From Mortierella alpina (Eukaryota; Mortierellomycota; Mortierellomycetes; Mortierellales; Mortierellaceae), in assembly GCA_029449245.1 (NCBI GenBank), contig JANATF010000003.1, forward strand, positions 62,001 through 126,000: a stretch of DNA of 64,000 bases, read 5' to 3'. Each line of letters begins with the position of its first letter. Position 1 is the stretch's first letter. Under the pieces are notes generated by a model. That model ran no database searches. It saw nothing but the letters and a program-made list of their open reading frames with translations, and was not told the origin of the DNA. This document shows positions 1 to 10,213 of the stretch, piece after piece. The position numbers and the translations under genes were made by a program.

Positions 1-1873
1 CTCGTTCCCGAGGCAGAATGCCAGGTCCAGCTGGCAGGTTCTGGTCTGAGGCTGCTCGTAACGCATGTATGGGATCTGTGGCTGCTGTTGCTCTCCTTTT
101 TCGTTCAAGAATGGAACGAGAGGTATAGTTTTCGATGTGTCGGCGTCCTTGATCATGAAAGGGTAACCATCCATTCCTGCCAGGCGGTACACAGTCGATC
201 CACTCCAAGGGACACCAACACTTTTGAAAACGCCATCATAGCCTGCAATCATGGTCGGTCGCGAATGTTTCTGCCTCAAATGCGCCTCCTGCTGTTGATT
301 TGAGTTCCAGCTCTGAATCAACAAGATCAACTTTTCTCGCTCCTTCCAGTCGAGAATACCATCGTGATTCGCATCCAGTCGATGGAGCCAGTATGACTCT
401 AACTGAGTCTCCCGCAGCCTTTCCATGACATAGTGAGCCATGAAAAACGACACATGGATATCCTTGGCATCGCCCTCGCCTCGAAACCGATGAGAGGCTG
501 AAGATTCCATGACCTGTGGCCACAGACCCTGGATCTCCTTGAGTATGGACACGCTGAGGACGTGAGGAACGTGGGCTAAATATGCGCGGTAGCGAGGACC
601 AAAGCGTTGCGACAAGAGAAAGTTTGAGTACTGGAGAGAACTCCATTCGCCAACGCTTAGCGGATTTTTCTCGGTGGGTCGAATAACAGGCGGCACAGTT
701 AGACCGCCTTCCATGTGAAAAACGAAGCCGTAGAGTGCGGTCCAGATGTCCGAAGGCAAGAGGGTGGTTCCAAAAAAGACGTCGTCATTCATGTAGACGA
801 ACTAGGGAGTTTGATATAAACAGATGGTGAGCATATTGCATTTGAATTGGCTTTAGCAGAAGAAGGAGGCCAGTAGCCCCTTTAATGCACACACGAGCAC
901 CCCAATGAGCTGTTACACAGAGCAGCCTGAAGTAGCAGCAAGACGTCTTTTTTTTGTACTGCACTGCGATAATGCGAAAAATACCCTCCTGGTCTCACCC
1001 ATTACCGACTCTTCTCCTTCTATTCTTTTTTAACTCTTTGCCGGCGCAACGATGATCCGACCACCTCTCCTTGCTCCCCATACTGCCCTTGTGCACACTG
1101 CACACAGAGCACACACAGCACATGCACACATGCGCACTCTCACTTACCACGTCCGTTACACCGGGGATATGATGAATCTGGCTTTCGATGGCCAGACTGT
1201 TGAATGAAGGCAGATGCGAGCTGTTTTCGAAAATAGTCCGATGGGGGAGTGGCCGGACAATGTTCCCGGTAAGATCGAGCCAGTTCGGCACTTGCCCACG
1301 CCCATCTTCCACCTCAGTCGTCAGAATGTACACATGGCGGTACATGTCGCTCGCATATTCGGCCACAGAACGAACCGAGTATCGCAACTCGTCCATGTCC
1401 CGGAACCGCTTTGCCGTCGTGTCATCGATTGTCTTTTCGTCGCCTACTCCATCCAGTGCAAAGAGTGGCGATTTCCTCTGATACTCTTGTCTCAGCCTCC
1501 GCAGGGCTGGGTCTGAGCCATTGACCCAGGTGTAGACGATGTCGAGCTTCTGAGCGTTTGCAGCCGTATCTGCGTAACCAGGATCGATGCCTCTCCACCT
1601 GATCCAGTCTGCGAACCAGTCGGGGGTGCTTTGATATGAGTGTTTTGGGGAGGTCCCTGTCCAAGTTTGGTCTCTTAGGGTGGGGCTTGTCGAGGCAGGA
1701 CCACGAGGAGGGACGCTATTGTTAGCAAAGCGCCTGCTTGGTACGGCATAGTAGAATAGCGAGTTGAGGATGACGAAGGCGGCAGCGAGGGTCAGGACCA
1801 GACAGCGCGGACTTGACTTCCACAGCCGGGTATGACGGACATGCGTAGAAATGGGGGCCCGAATGAAGGCCAT
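1..1873 (-). CDS. Stealth-domain (GNPTAB-like) sugar-phosphate transferase, C-terminus beyond window
   Basis: Two exons are visible, 1873..1148 and 801..1, joined in phase 0 across a 346-bp GT..AG intron. The first ATG gives a short cytosolic tail, one membrane anchor at about residues 24-44 and a lumenal remainder, so a type II Golgi-like protein. Stealth region CR1 (DIVYTWVNGSDP) lies near residue 110. CR2 runs across the exon junction and ends in FVYMNDDVFF. CR3 follows (HVPHVLSV and RFRGEGDAKD). Near residue 400 is a canonical EF-hand loop, DANHDGILDWKE. Stealth proteins transfer sugar-1-phosphate to glycans; animal GNPTAB makes the mannose-6-phosphate tag and also carries an EF-hand. The acceptor in this fungus is unknown. 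At least 509 residues are present and no stop codon is reached. The start could lie further upstream in another exon. Confidence 0.85.
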
Positions 1874-2306
1874 GCAGAAACCAGGACCGAGGACTAGAGA
1901 AAAAGGGCCCAAGCGTTAGGAATGAAGGGTGGAGGAGGAGGAGACAAGTGCAGAATGACAATGGAATGAAGGTGGCGGTGAAGGACGACGAGGACTGTCG
2001 ACGGCGGAAGAGGACGGAGGAGTATGAGAAAGAGAGCGGGAAAGACAGCGAGAACGACAGCGAGAAAGACAGCGAGAACAAGGGCTTCCGCTGAGAGACC
2101 GGGGCAGGACGACTGCATTTGTGCGAGCTAAGCTGCACACGACCCGGGAGCAGACTGTGCTGTCCGGCGGCATATCTTTTGGGCGAAAGCAGCCCCTTTG
2201 ATCTGTTTGGCCAATTTTCTTACGTGAACTGCCCGAGCTAGTGCGTTCTTGCTGACACACAACCTGCCATCAACACCCGCCGCAACATCGCGCCCTGCTC
2301 CTCCCC
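1874..2306. promoter_or_regulatory. Divergent intergenic region between Stealth gene and METTL22-like gene
   Basis: This stretch lies between two divergent start codons and should hold both promoters. It contains a purine-rich run (about 1980-2090, with repeated gagaaagacagcgag-like units) and no TATA box I can defend. No gene is supported here. Confidence 0.4.
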
Positions 2307-3988
2307 ATGCCCACAACACCTCTCCAGCCCGCCTCCGCGCCCAGCCCCTCATCGCCAACGCACTTGCACACCTGCGATTCAGAATCGAGATCGCCTGATC
2401 CGCTCCATCCCCATCCCAAACGAGCGAGATGCACGTCGCCTGACCGGGATCCTCAACCTGCTCAAAGTCTCGGCGACATTAACCTGGCTACACAAACGCA
2501 GCTGGAGGAAACACACGAAAGGTCTAGCCCAAGGCCAAGGAGTAACGTACACGACGACGGACATGATGTACAAGACAAGGAAGCCAAAGCCGAAGCCGAC
2601 GTGGACGAGGACGAGGACGAGATGGTACTCTCGGAAGTTCATATTCACCCTGAAAACGGACGCGTGGACGGGCGATGGCTGACCTCAGTCTTCCTGCTCA
2701 GCCATACCAACCAGGACCAGCATCAGGATACAAGCTCAGATGGCGGAAGCGATGAAGACGAGAGTCAAATGCCAGACACTTGGGATCATGCTCTCGAGAT
2801 ACGGCATGCCATGGGCACGACTTTGCGCGAAGTTGGTAAGCCTCGTCTCCACCTTCTTTTAGTGTGTTACTCATCATTACTGTACCACTATACAGAGGCT
2901 AATACGCTTGTATAGGATCACAGGTCTGGATGGGCTGCTTCCTTCTGGTGGACTACATTATGGAAATGAAGGATCAGCTCAACCAAGCCGTGGTGCTTGA
3001 ACTCGGCGCAGGAACGGGCCTCGCGAGCATTGCTTTGGGACTAATGACGGACGTAAGCACTGTCTACTGCACAGGTACAGTCGTATCCTCTCGTACCGAA
3101 TTCAGGGCAACAAAGGATGACTTTCTGCTGCTACTTCTTGCAGGCTAATCTGAATGTCTGTTTGCTTTATAGATTTTGATACCGATATTCTATCCAACTG
3201 CGCCGCCAATATCATCCACAACGGACAGGAAGAGGTGCACACGCGCAGCGAGCCCGAGTCGACTCCCCTTGAGACGCGGATAAAAGCCCGTAGATTGAAC
3301 TGGTTGATGAAAGATCCCATGCAGCCCCTAGAGGATCAGACGGATAGGTTTGATTGGCTCGACACGGAGGCCGAAGAGTGGAGGACAAAGGGAGCGTTCA
3401 TCTTTGCAGCAGACGGTATGAAAGCTCGCGACTTTAGTATTATAAGGCTTCCCGCCCATCTGCCACTGCGACTAACCGCTTACAATGCATCTCCAACCTC
3501 GAAAAATGTCCCCAGTGATCTATGATGACTCTCTGACCGATGCTCTTGTCGCATGTCTTGAACGGTTGCTATGCGAGCCTTTGCCTGAGAATCATCCACG
3601 CAGGACTGAGGGTCGCGTGGCCTTCTTGACCATGGAGAAGAGGTGGGAAAAAGGCAAATGTCATGCGATGCAACGCGATACAACGCGTGGAATTATTTTT
3701 AGCTAACTCGAGATGCCCCCGGTTCTTTGTATATAGGTACAACTTCTCTCTGGACGAGTTGGATGTAGTCGCCCAGGCGCACGACTACTTTGTGAAGCGG
3801 ATGGGGCGTTCTTTGTTGCTAGAGGCGCAGAGAATTGACTACTCCAGTCTAGGTCGCTATTGCAATTATGATCGATCCAAGGACTTGGTAAGCGAAGACG
3901 AAGTGATGGAGGAGCGCGATTGTGTTCTGCCAGCGACTGACACGGTTTCCCTCCATAGGAAATTTATCGCGTCGCCTGCCGCACATAA
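2307..3988 (+). CDS. METTL22: METTL22-like protein-lysine methyltransferase
   Basis: Six exons, 2307..2835, 2916..3074, 3173..3415, 3516..3642, 3737..3887 and 3959..3988, read as 412 residues with every junction in frame. The N-terminal third is hydrophilic and acidic. The methyltransferase fold begins with VWMGCFLLVDYI. SAM-binding motif I is VLELGAGTGLASI, post-I is VYCTDFDTDIL, and the family signature IYDDSLTDAL lies after FIFAAD. The C-terminus ends in LEIYRVACRT. Blocks and spacing follow human METTL22, a family-16 methyltransferase reported to modify lysine on Kin17. The substrate here is unknown. The stop lies only 72 bp before the ATG of the next gene on the same strand. Confidence 0.9.
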
Positions 3989-4060
3989 AAATAATCGTCT
4001 CATTGATCCATCCATTCAGTCCACTCCATTCCTTGTCCGCCACATCCATTCAAACGAACA

Positions 4061-4707
4061 ATGTCCTGGGCACAGACCACGATCCGACTCCCTGCAAAGT
4101 CAAGGGGCTGCCACCTGGTGACGGGCGAGATCGAGAAGCAGCTGCCAGAGCTGAGGCAGTTCTCCGTGGGCATGGCCAACGTTTTTCGTGAGTGGGCATC
4201 GAAAATACATTGTGCTCGCACCCTGCACATCATCGCCAGGACTCACCGTTGCTTTGACATGATATATTCTAGTGCAACACACCTCGGCCTCCTTGACACT
4301 GAACGAGAACGCAGACCCCGATGTGCGAGTCGACATGGAGATGGCATTGAACGAAATCGCACCAGAGTCCATGCCCTTCACGCACACTGACGAGGGTCCG
4401 GACGATATGACCGGGCACCTCAAGAGCACCCTCGTCGGTGTCTCGCTCAATATCCCCATCACCAACGGTCGCTTCAACTTGGGAACGTGGCAGGGGTAAA
4501 GATCTCTTTTGGTCAAGCTATCCCTGCACCTTTTTTTTGCGCAAAGGAATGAGATTCGACGACTGACTTTTGGTTTACGCTGTTCCCTTCACCACCCATC
4601 CACGCCTCCTCTCTTCCTATCTTTGCAGAATCTGGCTCTGCGAGCACCGTAACCACGCCTCTGGCCGGCGGATTGTCGTGACGCTACAGGGAGAGAAGCG
4701 GAAGTGA
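4061..4707 (+). CDS. YjbQ/UPF0047 family protein
   Basis: Three exons, 4061..4187, 4273..4495 and 4629..4707, give a compact 142-residue protein, the usual size for UPF0047. Conserved blocks in order are GMANVF, LQHTSASLTLNENADPDV, EGPDDMTGHLKSTLVG, IPITNGRFNLGTWQGIWLCE and a final RRIVVTLQGE. Histidines in HTSAS and ehRNHA are the conserved putative metal or active-site residues. Bacterial YjbQ has been linked to weak thiamine-phosphate synthase activity, but the true cellular role of the family is unsettled. The start is the first ATG after the METTL22 stop, so both transcripts must overlap or be processed within 72 bp. Confidence 0.92.
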
Positions 4708-5064
4708 ACATATCCCAGGCTGATGTTGGCGTCTCTTCCTTTTGCGAACGGTGCTGCTGCGCCGATCTCAATGTCTAGCTACTTGTCGAGTAGCAGCTAT
4801 TAAACAATCATGGTCCATATCAAAATATTATTCCCTCTGGAGCACGACCCGCCTTCAGGACGTACACTGTACCGTGGACTCGTCTTGGTTACAGTATGTG
4901 GGTTGGCCTCGCGCTCGCAGAGGGGAATTTAAGGGGACTAACACGACCTTGTAGGCTCCCGCGGTTACCCCAGCACGAATTCAACGCCCTAGCCTTAGCC
5001 CGAGAGCATCGAGCGGGATCGTAGGAACAGGAATCAGAACACCAATCTTGACGTTGCCTGCAAC
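4708..5064. other. Intergenic, YjbQ to L2HGDH
   Basis: This should hold the 3' end of the YjbQ gene and the L2HGDH promoter. Short open frames of 60-70 codons occur on both strands but show no family similarity. I see no RNA gene or repeat. Confidence 0.4.
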
Positions 5065-6708
5065 ATGAAGTCACCCATCGAGTTTTCCCGATTCACTAGG
5101 ATTAGTGGCAGCAGTGCTAACCGATTGCGACCACTGGTCACTGCGCCCGGGGTATCTTCTGGAATGAAAGCGTCCCGGAGTCAATTAAACCCTGGCAAAT
5201 CACGACGCATCCACACCGGCCACTCGTCATTGAGCAGAGTCTCAGGACACACACCAGAGACCATCGAGTACGAAGTGGACCATCTCGTTATCGGCGCAGG
5301 CGTGGTGGGTCTGGCAATAGCAGAGCGACTAGCAGCCAGGGGGTCAGGATCGACGCTTTTAGTGGACAAGAACCCTGGGACGGGCCAGGAGACAAGGTAA
5401 CAATGGTCAAATACTCCAACGACTCTTTTAATTCCACTTTTGGCACGACTACTCTAGAGCTAAAGCAACGCGTTCGTTCTCAGTTCACGGAATAGCGAAG
5501 TCATCCATGCGGGGCTGTACTATCCCACAGACTCGCTCAAGACAAGGCTGTGCATCCGAGGGAGTGAAATGATGTATGACTTGTGCGAAAAGTACAACAT
5601 TGGCCACCATCAGACCACAAAGTGGGTTGTCGGCCAGAACGACGAGGAGCTCACGTATCTGGAGAGCCTTTCCAAGAAGGCTAAAGGCCTTCTACTGCCC
5701 ACCAAGCGGATGCCCGGTCCACCCACCTTCATGTTGACCCGTAAGCAGATGCTCGCCCAAGAGCCACACGTGCAAGGCAAGGCCGCGCTTGTGTCGCCTC
5801 GGACAGGAATTGTTGACGTCCACGGACTGATGCAGCTGCTGGAGACGAGGATACAGTACCACGGAGGAGATCTCGCGTTGCAGTGCGAGGTCACCGGCTT
5901 GGAGAGACTGGGACCAGGTGGCCCAGTGACCACGGATTTGAAGGACACCTCGGACCATTCAACATCCGCGGGCGCATTCAGAGTCACGATGAATACCCCT
6001 AGTGGACCCGTCACGGTGAAGGCAGCGACAGTTGTGAACAGCGCAGGATTGCATGCTGACAAGATTGACAATATGCTGAACACACGGTCCGGGGCAGTGG
6101 AGGAATATGACCGAGATGTCAATGATGACGCGTCGGTTTTGAAACCATACAAGCTGCATTATTGCAAGGGTCATTACTATGGTTATTCTGGGCCACCTCT
6201 CGTCTCTCGATTGATATACCCGGTCCCGCTCAAGAATCTAGCGGGACTCGGAACTCATGTCACGCTCGATCTGGCTGGCCGGATGCGCTTTGGCCCAGAT
6301 ATTGAATACATCGATCGTCTTGACGACTATTCTATGGACCCTGCCACCGTGGGCTCGCCACTGACCATGGAAACTGTCACGAAGGTGATCCAAACTTACC
6401 TACCAGCAATCAAGCCATCCTCGCTCTATGCGGACTATGCAGGAATTAGGTAAAGAAGATCACAGCTCTCCTGTTGGTGTTCGGTAGTTGAATGTGGTCT
6501 TAGAGGCAGACGGGGTGGATGCTAAACGAACCTTCTTCCGCGGTATGTCCTTGCGTGTTATAGGCCCAAGTTGGCGGGTCCCGGGGAGCCCTTCCGAGAC
6601 TTTTTTATTCAGCAGTGCAGCGGATATGTCAGTCTTGGAGGAATCGAAAGTCCCGGATTAACATCATCCCTCGCAATTGCGGAATACGTGGAAGATCTGC
6701 TTTATTAG
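5065..6708 (+). CDS. L2HGDH: L-2-hydroxyglutarate dehydrogenase, mitochondrial
   Basis: Three exons, 5065..5396, 5484..6449 and 6564..6708, encode 480 residues. The first 65 or so are rich in Arg and Ser and lack acidic residues until the domain begins, as in a mitochondrial presequence. The FAD Rossmann motif [18 protein letters not shown] follows. Across the first intron the read is [17 protein letters not shown], the L2HGDH signature. The C-terminal FAD-binding block is [20 protein letters not shown] followed by [13 protein letters not shown]. The enzyme oxidises L-2-hydroxyglutarate, a side product of malate and lactate dehydrogenases, to 2-oxoglutarate and so repairs a metabolic by-product. 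It is the third of three plus-strand genes in close tandem. Confidence 0.93.
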
Positions 6709-8355
6709 CCCGAGCCGAGGGTTAATACCACTGCAAGCGAACGCCTTTTCATATAAAGAAGATCCAAGTATCACTTGTCTTGATAGCCTAATCAGCAACC
6801 ATGGCCACAGGAGGGGTGCACGGCCTTTACGCTTCTGCGAGACAAATGAAGGTGTGATACATGTACCCGCCAGCGGTTTTCACGATGCTCGATCCGTATA
6901 CTTTTGCTTTGTATGTATGCCTTTCCAAGTATACAGCCAACACCATCGAAGGCCCAAGAACAGGGAGTGTGAGGTCCAGGTGCTTCATGGACGACGAAAC
7001 CAAATCAGAAGGGGCCAAAGTGTAAAAAAAAGCAGTGGGGAATTCATTTCGACTCTGCTCTCATTGTTTTATGAGCACACCCTTTTAGCGTTCTTTTCAT
7101 TTTTTTCATGGGCCTTTTCAGTTTTTCCTGCCATTCTCGTGATGTCTTCAACTCTGTACTGTAGTGACCGCGCGGGCGTGCATGCCTTCCAGACTGGTTG
7201 AGCAGGGTTTGATTGCAATCAACATGGGGACACTAGCGCGCGCCAGGTATGAAGTCTATGGAACGCTTCTTGTTCTTCTGTTGCTGTGGACCCATATCGA
7301 TCTGTATCGCTCCCAGGAGCTTTGTCTCAAACAGCCGCGCCTTCAAGTCCCCAGATGCAGCCCAGTCTGGTACATGTACAGCCACAGGCACGACAACCGT
7401 CCTCCCTCTGGGTCCAATCGCTAGTCTTTTCTACTTGGATGGATCCCCGCCGCGAATTACGTGAAGTAACACACAAATGCTCTCTTTGATTTCATTCTCT
7501 GAATGCATTTTTTGCTATGTAGACTACAGAAATAAGCGTGCTTTGAGGCACCCCTACTGCACCATAAGGCAATTCGATGGAAATATGGCCGGGAACCAGG
7601 CCGTGAGAGTTGAGCTGATACGAGAAGGAATGGAAAAGAGCGAAGAGGGGGCTCACTTAAATGTTGACTCCAGTAAACATTTTTTTTGATGTATTCTCCG
7701 GCGTCAATAAGCCTTGAGGGACCCCTGTGCAAGTCAACACCGACAGAGAGGTTTGCTACCAAATGCGGTTGTTTGCTGACATCGCGGAGGATGTGAGCAC
7801 GACACACAGTGTAGACAAGCAGGCAGTTTATACTGTACGCATAGCCTGTGCGGTGCAGGCAATGCCAATCTCGCTGGTGCAATCAATGAGATATTTTCGC
7901 TGGCCGACATCTGTACGTAACGCGTTGCCGCAGGAACCTATCTCCATCCCACACTTGTGCACCTGCCGAAAAAGAAGCAAACGCAATCAAAGTTCTGCCG
8001 CGAAGGACGCTAGCGAAACCATCGCACCTGCGCTGTATCTTGTTTAAAAAAAAAAAAGAGTGATCGACCCAACTGTTATAGCCTAGTTTACCGGTCTTTT
8101 TGATTTTGTTCATTCCTCCTTTTAACCCGGGGATACTTGCTTATTTTCGCCTTCTTCTTCCTCGTCGTTCTATTCTCCCTCCTTTTGTCCTTTTGTCCTC
8201 TTGCCCCATCCCCTCGGCATTTTCGTTCACACTCACACTTGATTGACATCAACCTCTCCCTCCGCACATCCTCCCCGTCAAAACAACGACCCCCAGTCCC
8301 TATACCCCTCCCCCCCACCCTCTTCGCCCCTCACACGCTGCTCTCTCGTTTCAAC
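6709..8355. other. 1.6-kb intergenic region upstream of LPMO-like gene
   Basis: Open frames up to 174 codons occur on both strands, but none shows a recognisable motif, a convincing start or a protein-like composition. A poly-A tract lies at 8047-8058. The last 220 bp before the LPMO-like ATG are strongly pyrimidine-rich on the plus strand, typical of a fungal promoter and 5' leader. No RNA gene or transposon is recognised. Confidence 0.4.
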
Positions 8356-9717
8356 ATGAAGTTTTCAGCTGCCCTCCTTGTGCTCGTTGCGTTGATCGCT
8401 TCGGTTACTGCCCACGGTTCGCTTCTGTACCCCCTTCCCCGCGGTGGTTATGGTACTAAGCAGTACAACGGTCGTGTCCACGTAAGTATCATCCAAACTG
8501 ATATCCAACATGGATGACCTACACATCTCGCATTGGCTCCAGTGCCTGCAACCGTTCTATCTTTTTTTTTTTGATAATTTTCGCCTTCAGCGTTTATGTC
8601 AGCCATAACGCCTGCGCCCCCCGCGCCCTTGCAAAACTTCTTGAATCATTCTCGTCGTTGTTCGTCCTTCTCTCAACGGCCTCGTTCGATTTTCTTTCAC
8701 CCTCCTCGCCTTTGGAAAAGAGAAATATAATTAACTGAAAATAGAAAAGGGGGACCAACAAAAAACCAAATAGCAAGTTTTTTTTAACACAAATCTGTTG
8801 CCCCTGTTTTGCTAGACCTTTATTGGTTACAAGGACTCAAAGTGGACCACGCGCTTCCCCTGCGGTGGTTTTGCCCCTGGCCCTGTTACCAAGATGAAGG
8901 CCGGACAGGTCATCCCCGTCCGCTTCCATGCCACGTCCATGAAGGCCAAGGACATCAAGACCCAGCCCAAGCCCACCAGCCCCAACAAGCAATTCTCCCA
9001 GGCCCGTCACGGTGGAGGAACCGTAAGAACTCGTGTTGCTTCAAGAAGGAATGGGGGAGGGGGGTCTCGAGGATGGCGCCTCGATCTTTACTGACAATCA
9101 ATCTTACTGCGACTCCTCTTGTTTGATAGTGCGAGTTCTCTCTCTCGTACGATGGTGGAAAGACCTACCACTTGATTGGTCGCTACACCAAGTCGTGCCC
9201 TGATGGTAAGAAACGTTCGCGTATTGCGCGTGTAATCAATCATCTTTTCTAGAAATCGCAAATGGCTGCACACACACAGTATGCTTACTCATTGCATCCA
9301 TCCGACATTAGCTTACTACAAGTGGCCCGTCAGAATTCCCAAGAACGTTCCCTCGTGCACCCAGAAGAACAAGTGCTTGTTTGTTTGGAGGTAAACACAA
9401 CTAAACACCTCCGCCTCGGTCCTCCCGCCGTCCTCTCCTGTTACACCACTAACAACTGCATATTTTTTTCCCCCATTCGTGTTAATAGCTGGACCGCTAA
9501 CCAAATCGCCCAGTACTACCACAACTGCGCCGATATTCGTCTGACCGGAGTCAAGGGCGGCAAGCTGCCCAAGCAGTCCATTGCCATTGTTGACTTCAAG
9601 GGTCGCAAGCAGGGTGTCACTGCTAAAGGTGATGGCATCAAGCACAAGTCAGGCAAAGGTCCCTCCAAGCAGCAGATCAACGACAACATGAACGGCAGAT
9701 ACGCGAACATTAAGTAG
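8356..9717 (+). CDS. Secreted LPMO-like copper oxidase
   Basis: Five exons, 8356..8481, 8816..9022, 9130..9205, 9312..9390 and 9489..9717, encode 238 residues. A 19-residue signal peptide ends SVTA and the mature chain begins with His20 (HGSLLYPLPRGGYG), as the copper histidine brace of lytic polysaccharide monooxygenases requires. A second candidate copper His is about residue 107 in QARHGGGTCEFSLSYD. The block CLFVWSWTANQIAQYYHNCADI supplies the usual Trp and axial Tyr. LPMOs cleave chitin, cellulose or other polysaccharides oxidatively; the substrate cannot be assigned. No binding module is present, but the last 45 residues are Lys/Gly-rich. A good polyadenylation-like AATAAA lies near 9990. 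Codon use is C-ending, which suggests high expression. Confidence 0.82.
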
Positions 9718-10213
9718 TGTAGTTCATTGCCCCCTGCAGCCGTTGTTGTAAGATAGAGCCTCCAATCCCCTTCCCTTCCTCCTCCGCCATTTTTTTCATT
9801 TTTTTTTTACCTCATGGTTGTTGTTGTCTTTTGAGCTTCGGTTTCGCACAACTGCCTTCTTGAAGGCGTTTGTGCATCATATATCTATTGTTGGCCGTGA
9901 AAGCATTTCTCCTCTGGTGCGTCCCTGGTGGATAGCTAAGGAGTAACGTTGCTGCTTTTCAGAAGACGTATGAGCATCATTTCCGAAAAATAAAAAACAA
10001 TAGCAGCCTAGTCAATGTCTCGCGAGTCTCGTTTTGCAATGTATCTCATGTATTTCATAAATACGACGGACGCGTTATTTTTCAATATTACTATGCAATA
10101 CTCTCATGTCATACTTGCTGCGGCTCGAACATTGCATCCAAATGCATGATTGCCTGGCGCGGAGGATACATGGTAACCATAAGTCTGGTGTCTCGTAGCA
10201 CAACCACCCCCGT
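9718..10213. other. Convergent 3' region, LPMO-like and FAM114 genes
   Basis: Two genes end toward each other here. The left part is the LPMO-like 3' UTR, with T-runs at 9790-9810 and an A-rich polyadenylation region at 9985-10000. No further gene is supported. Confidence 0.4.
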
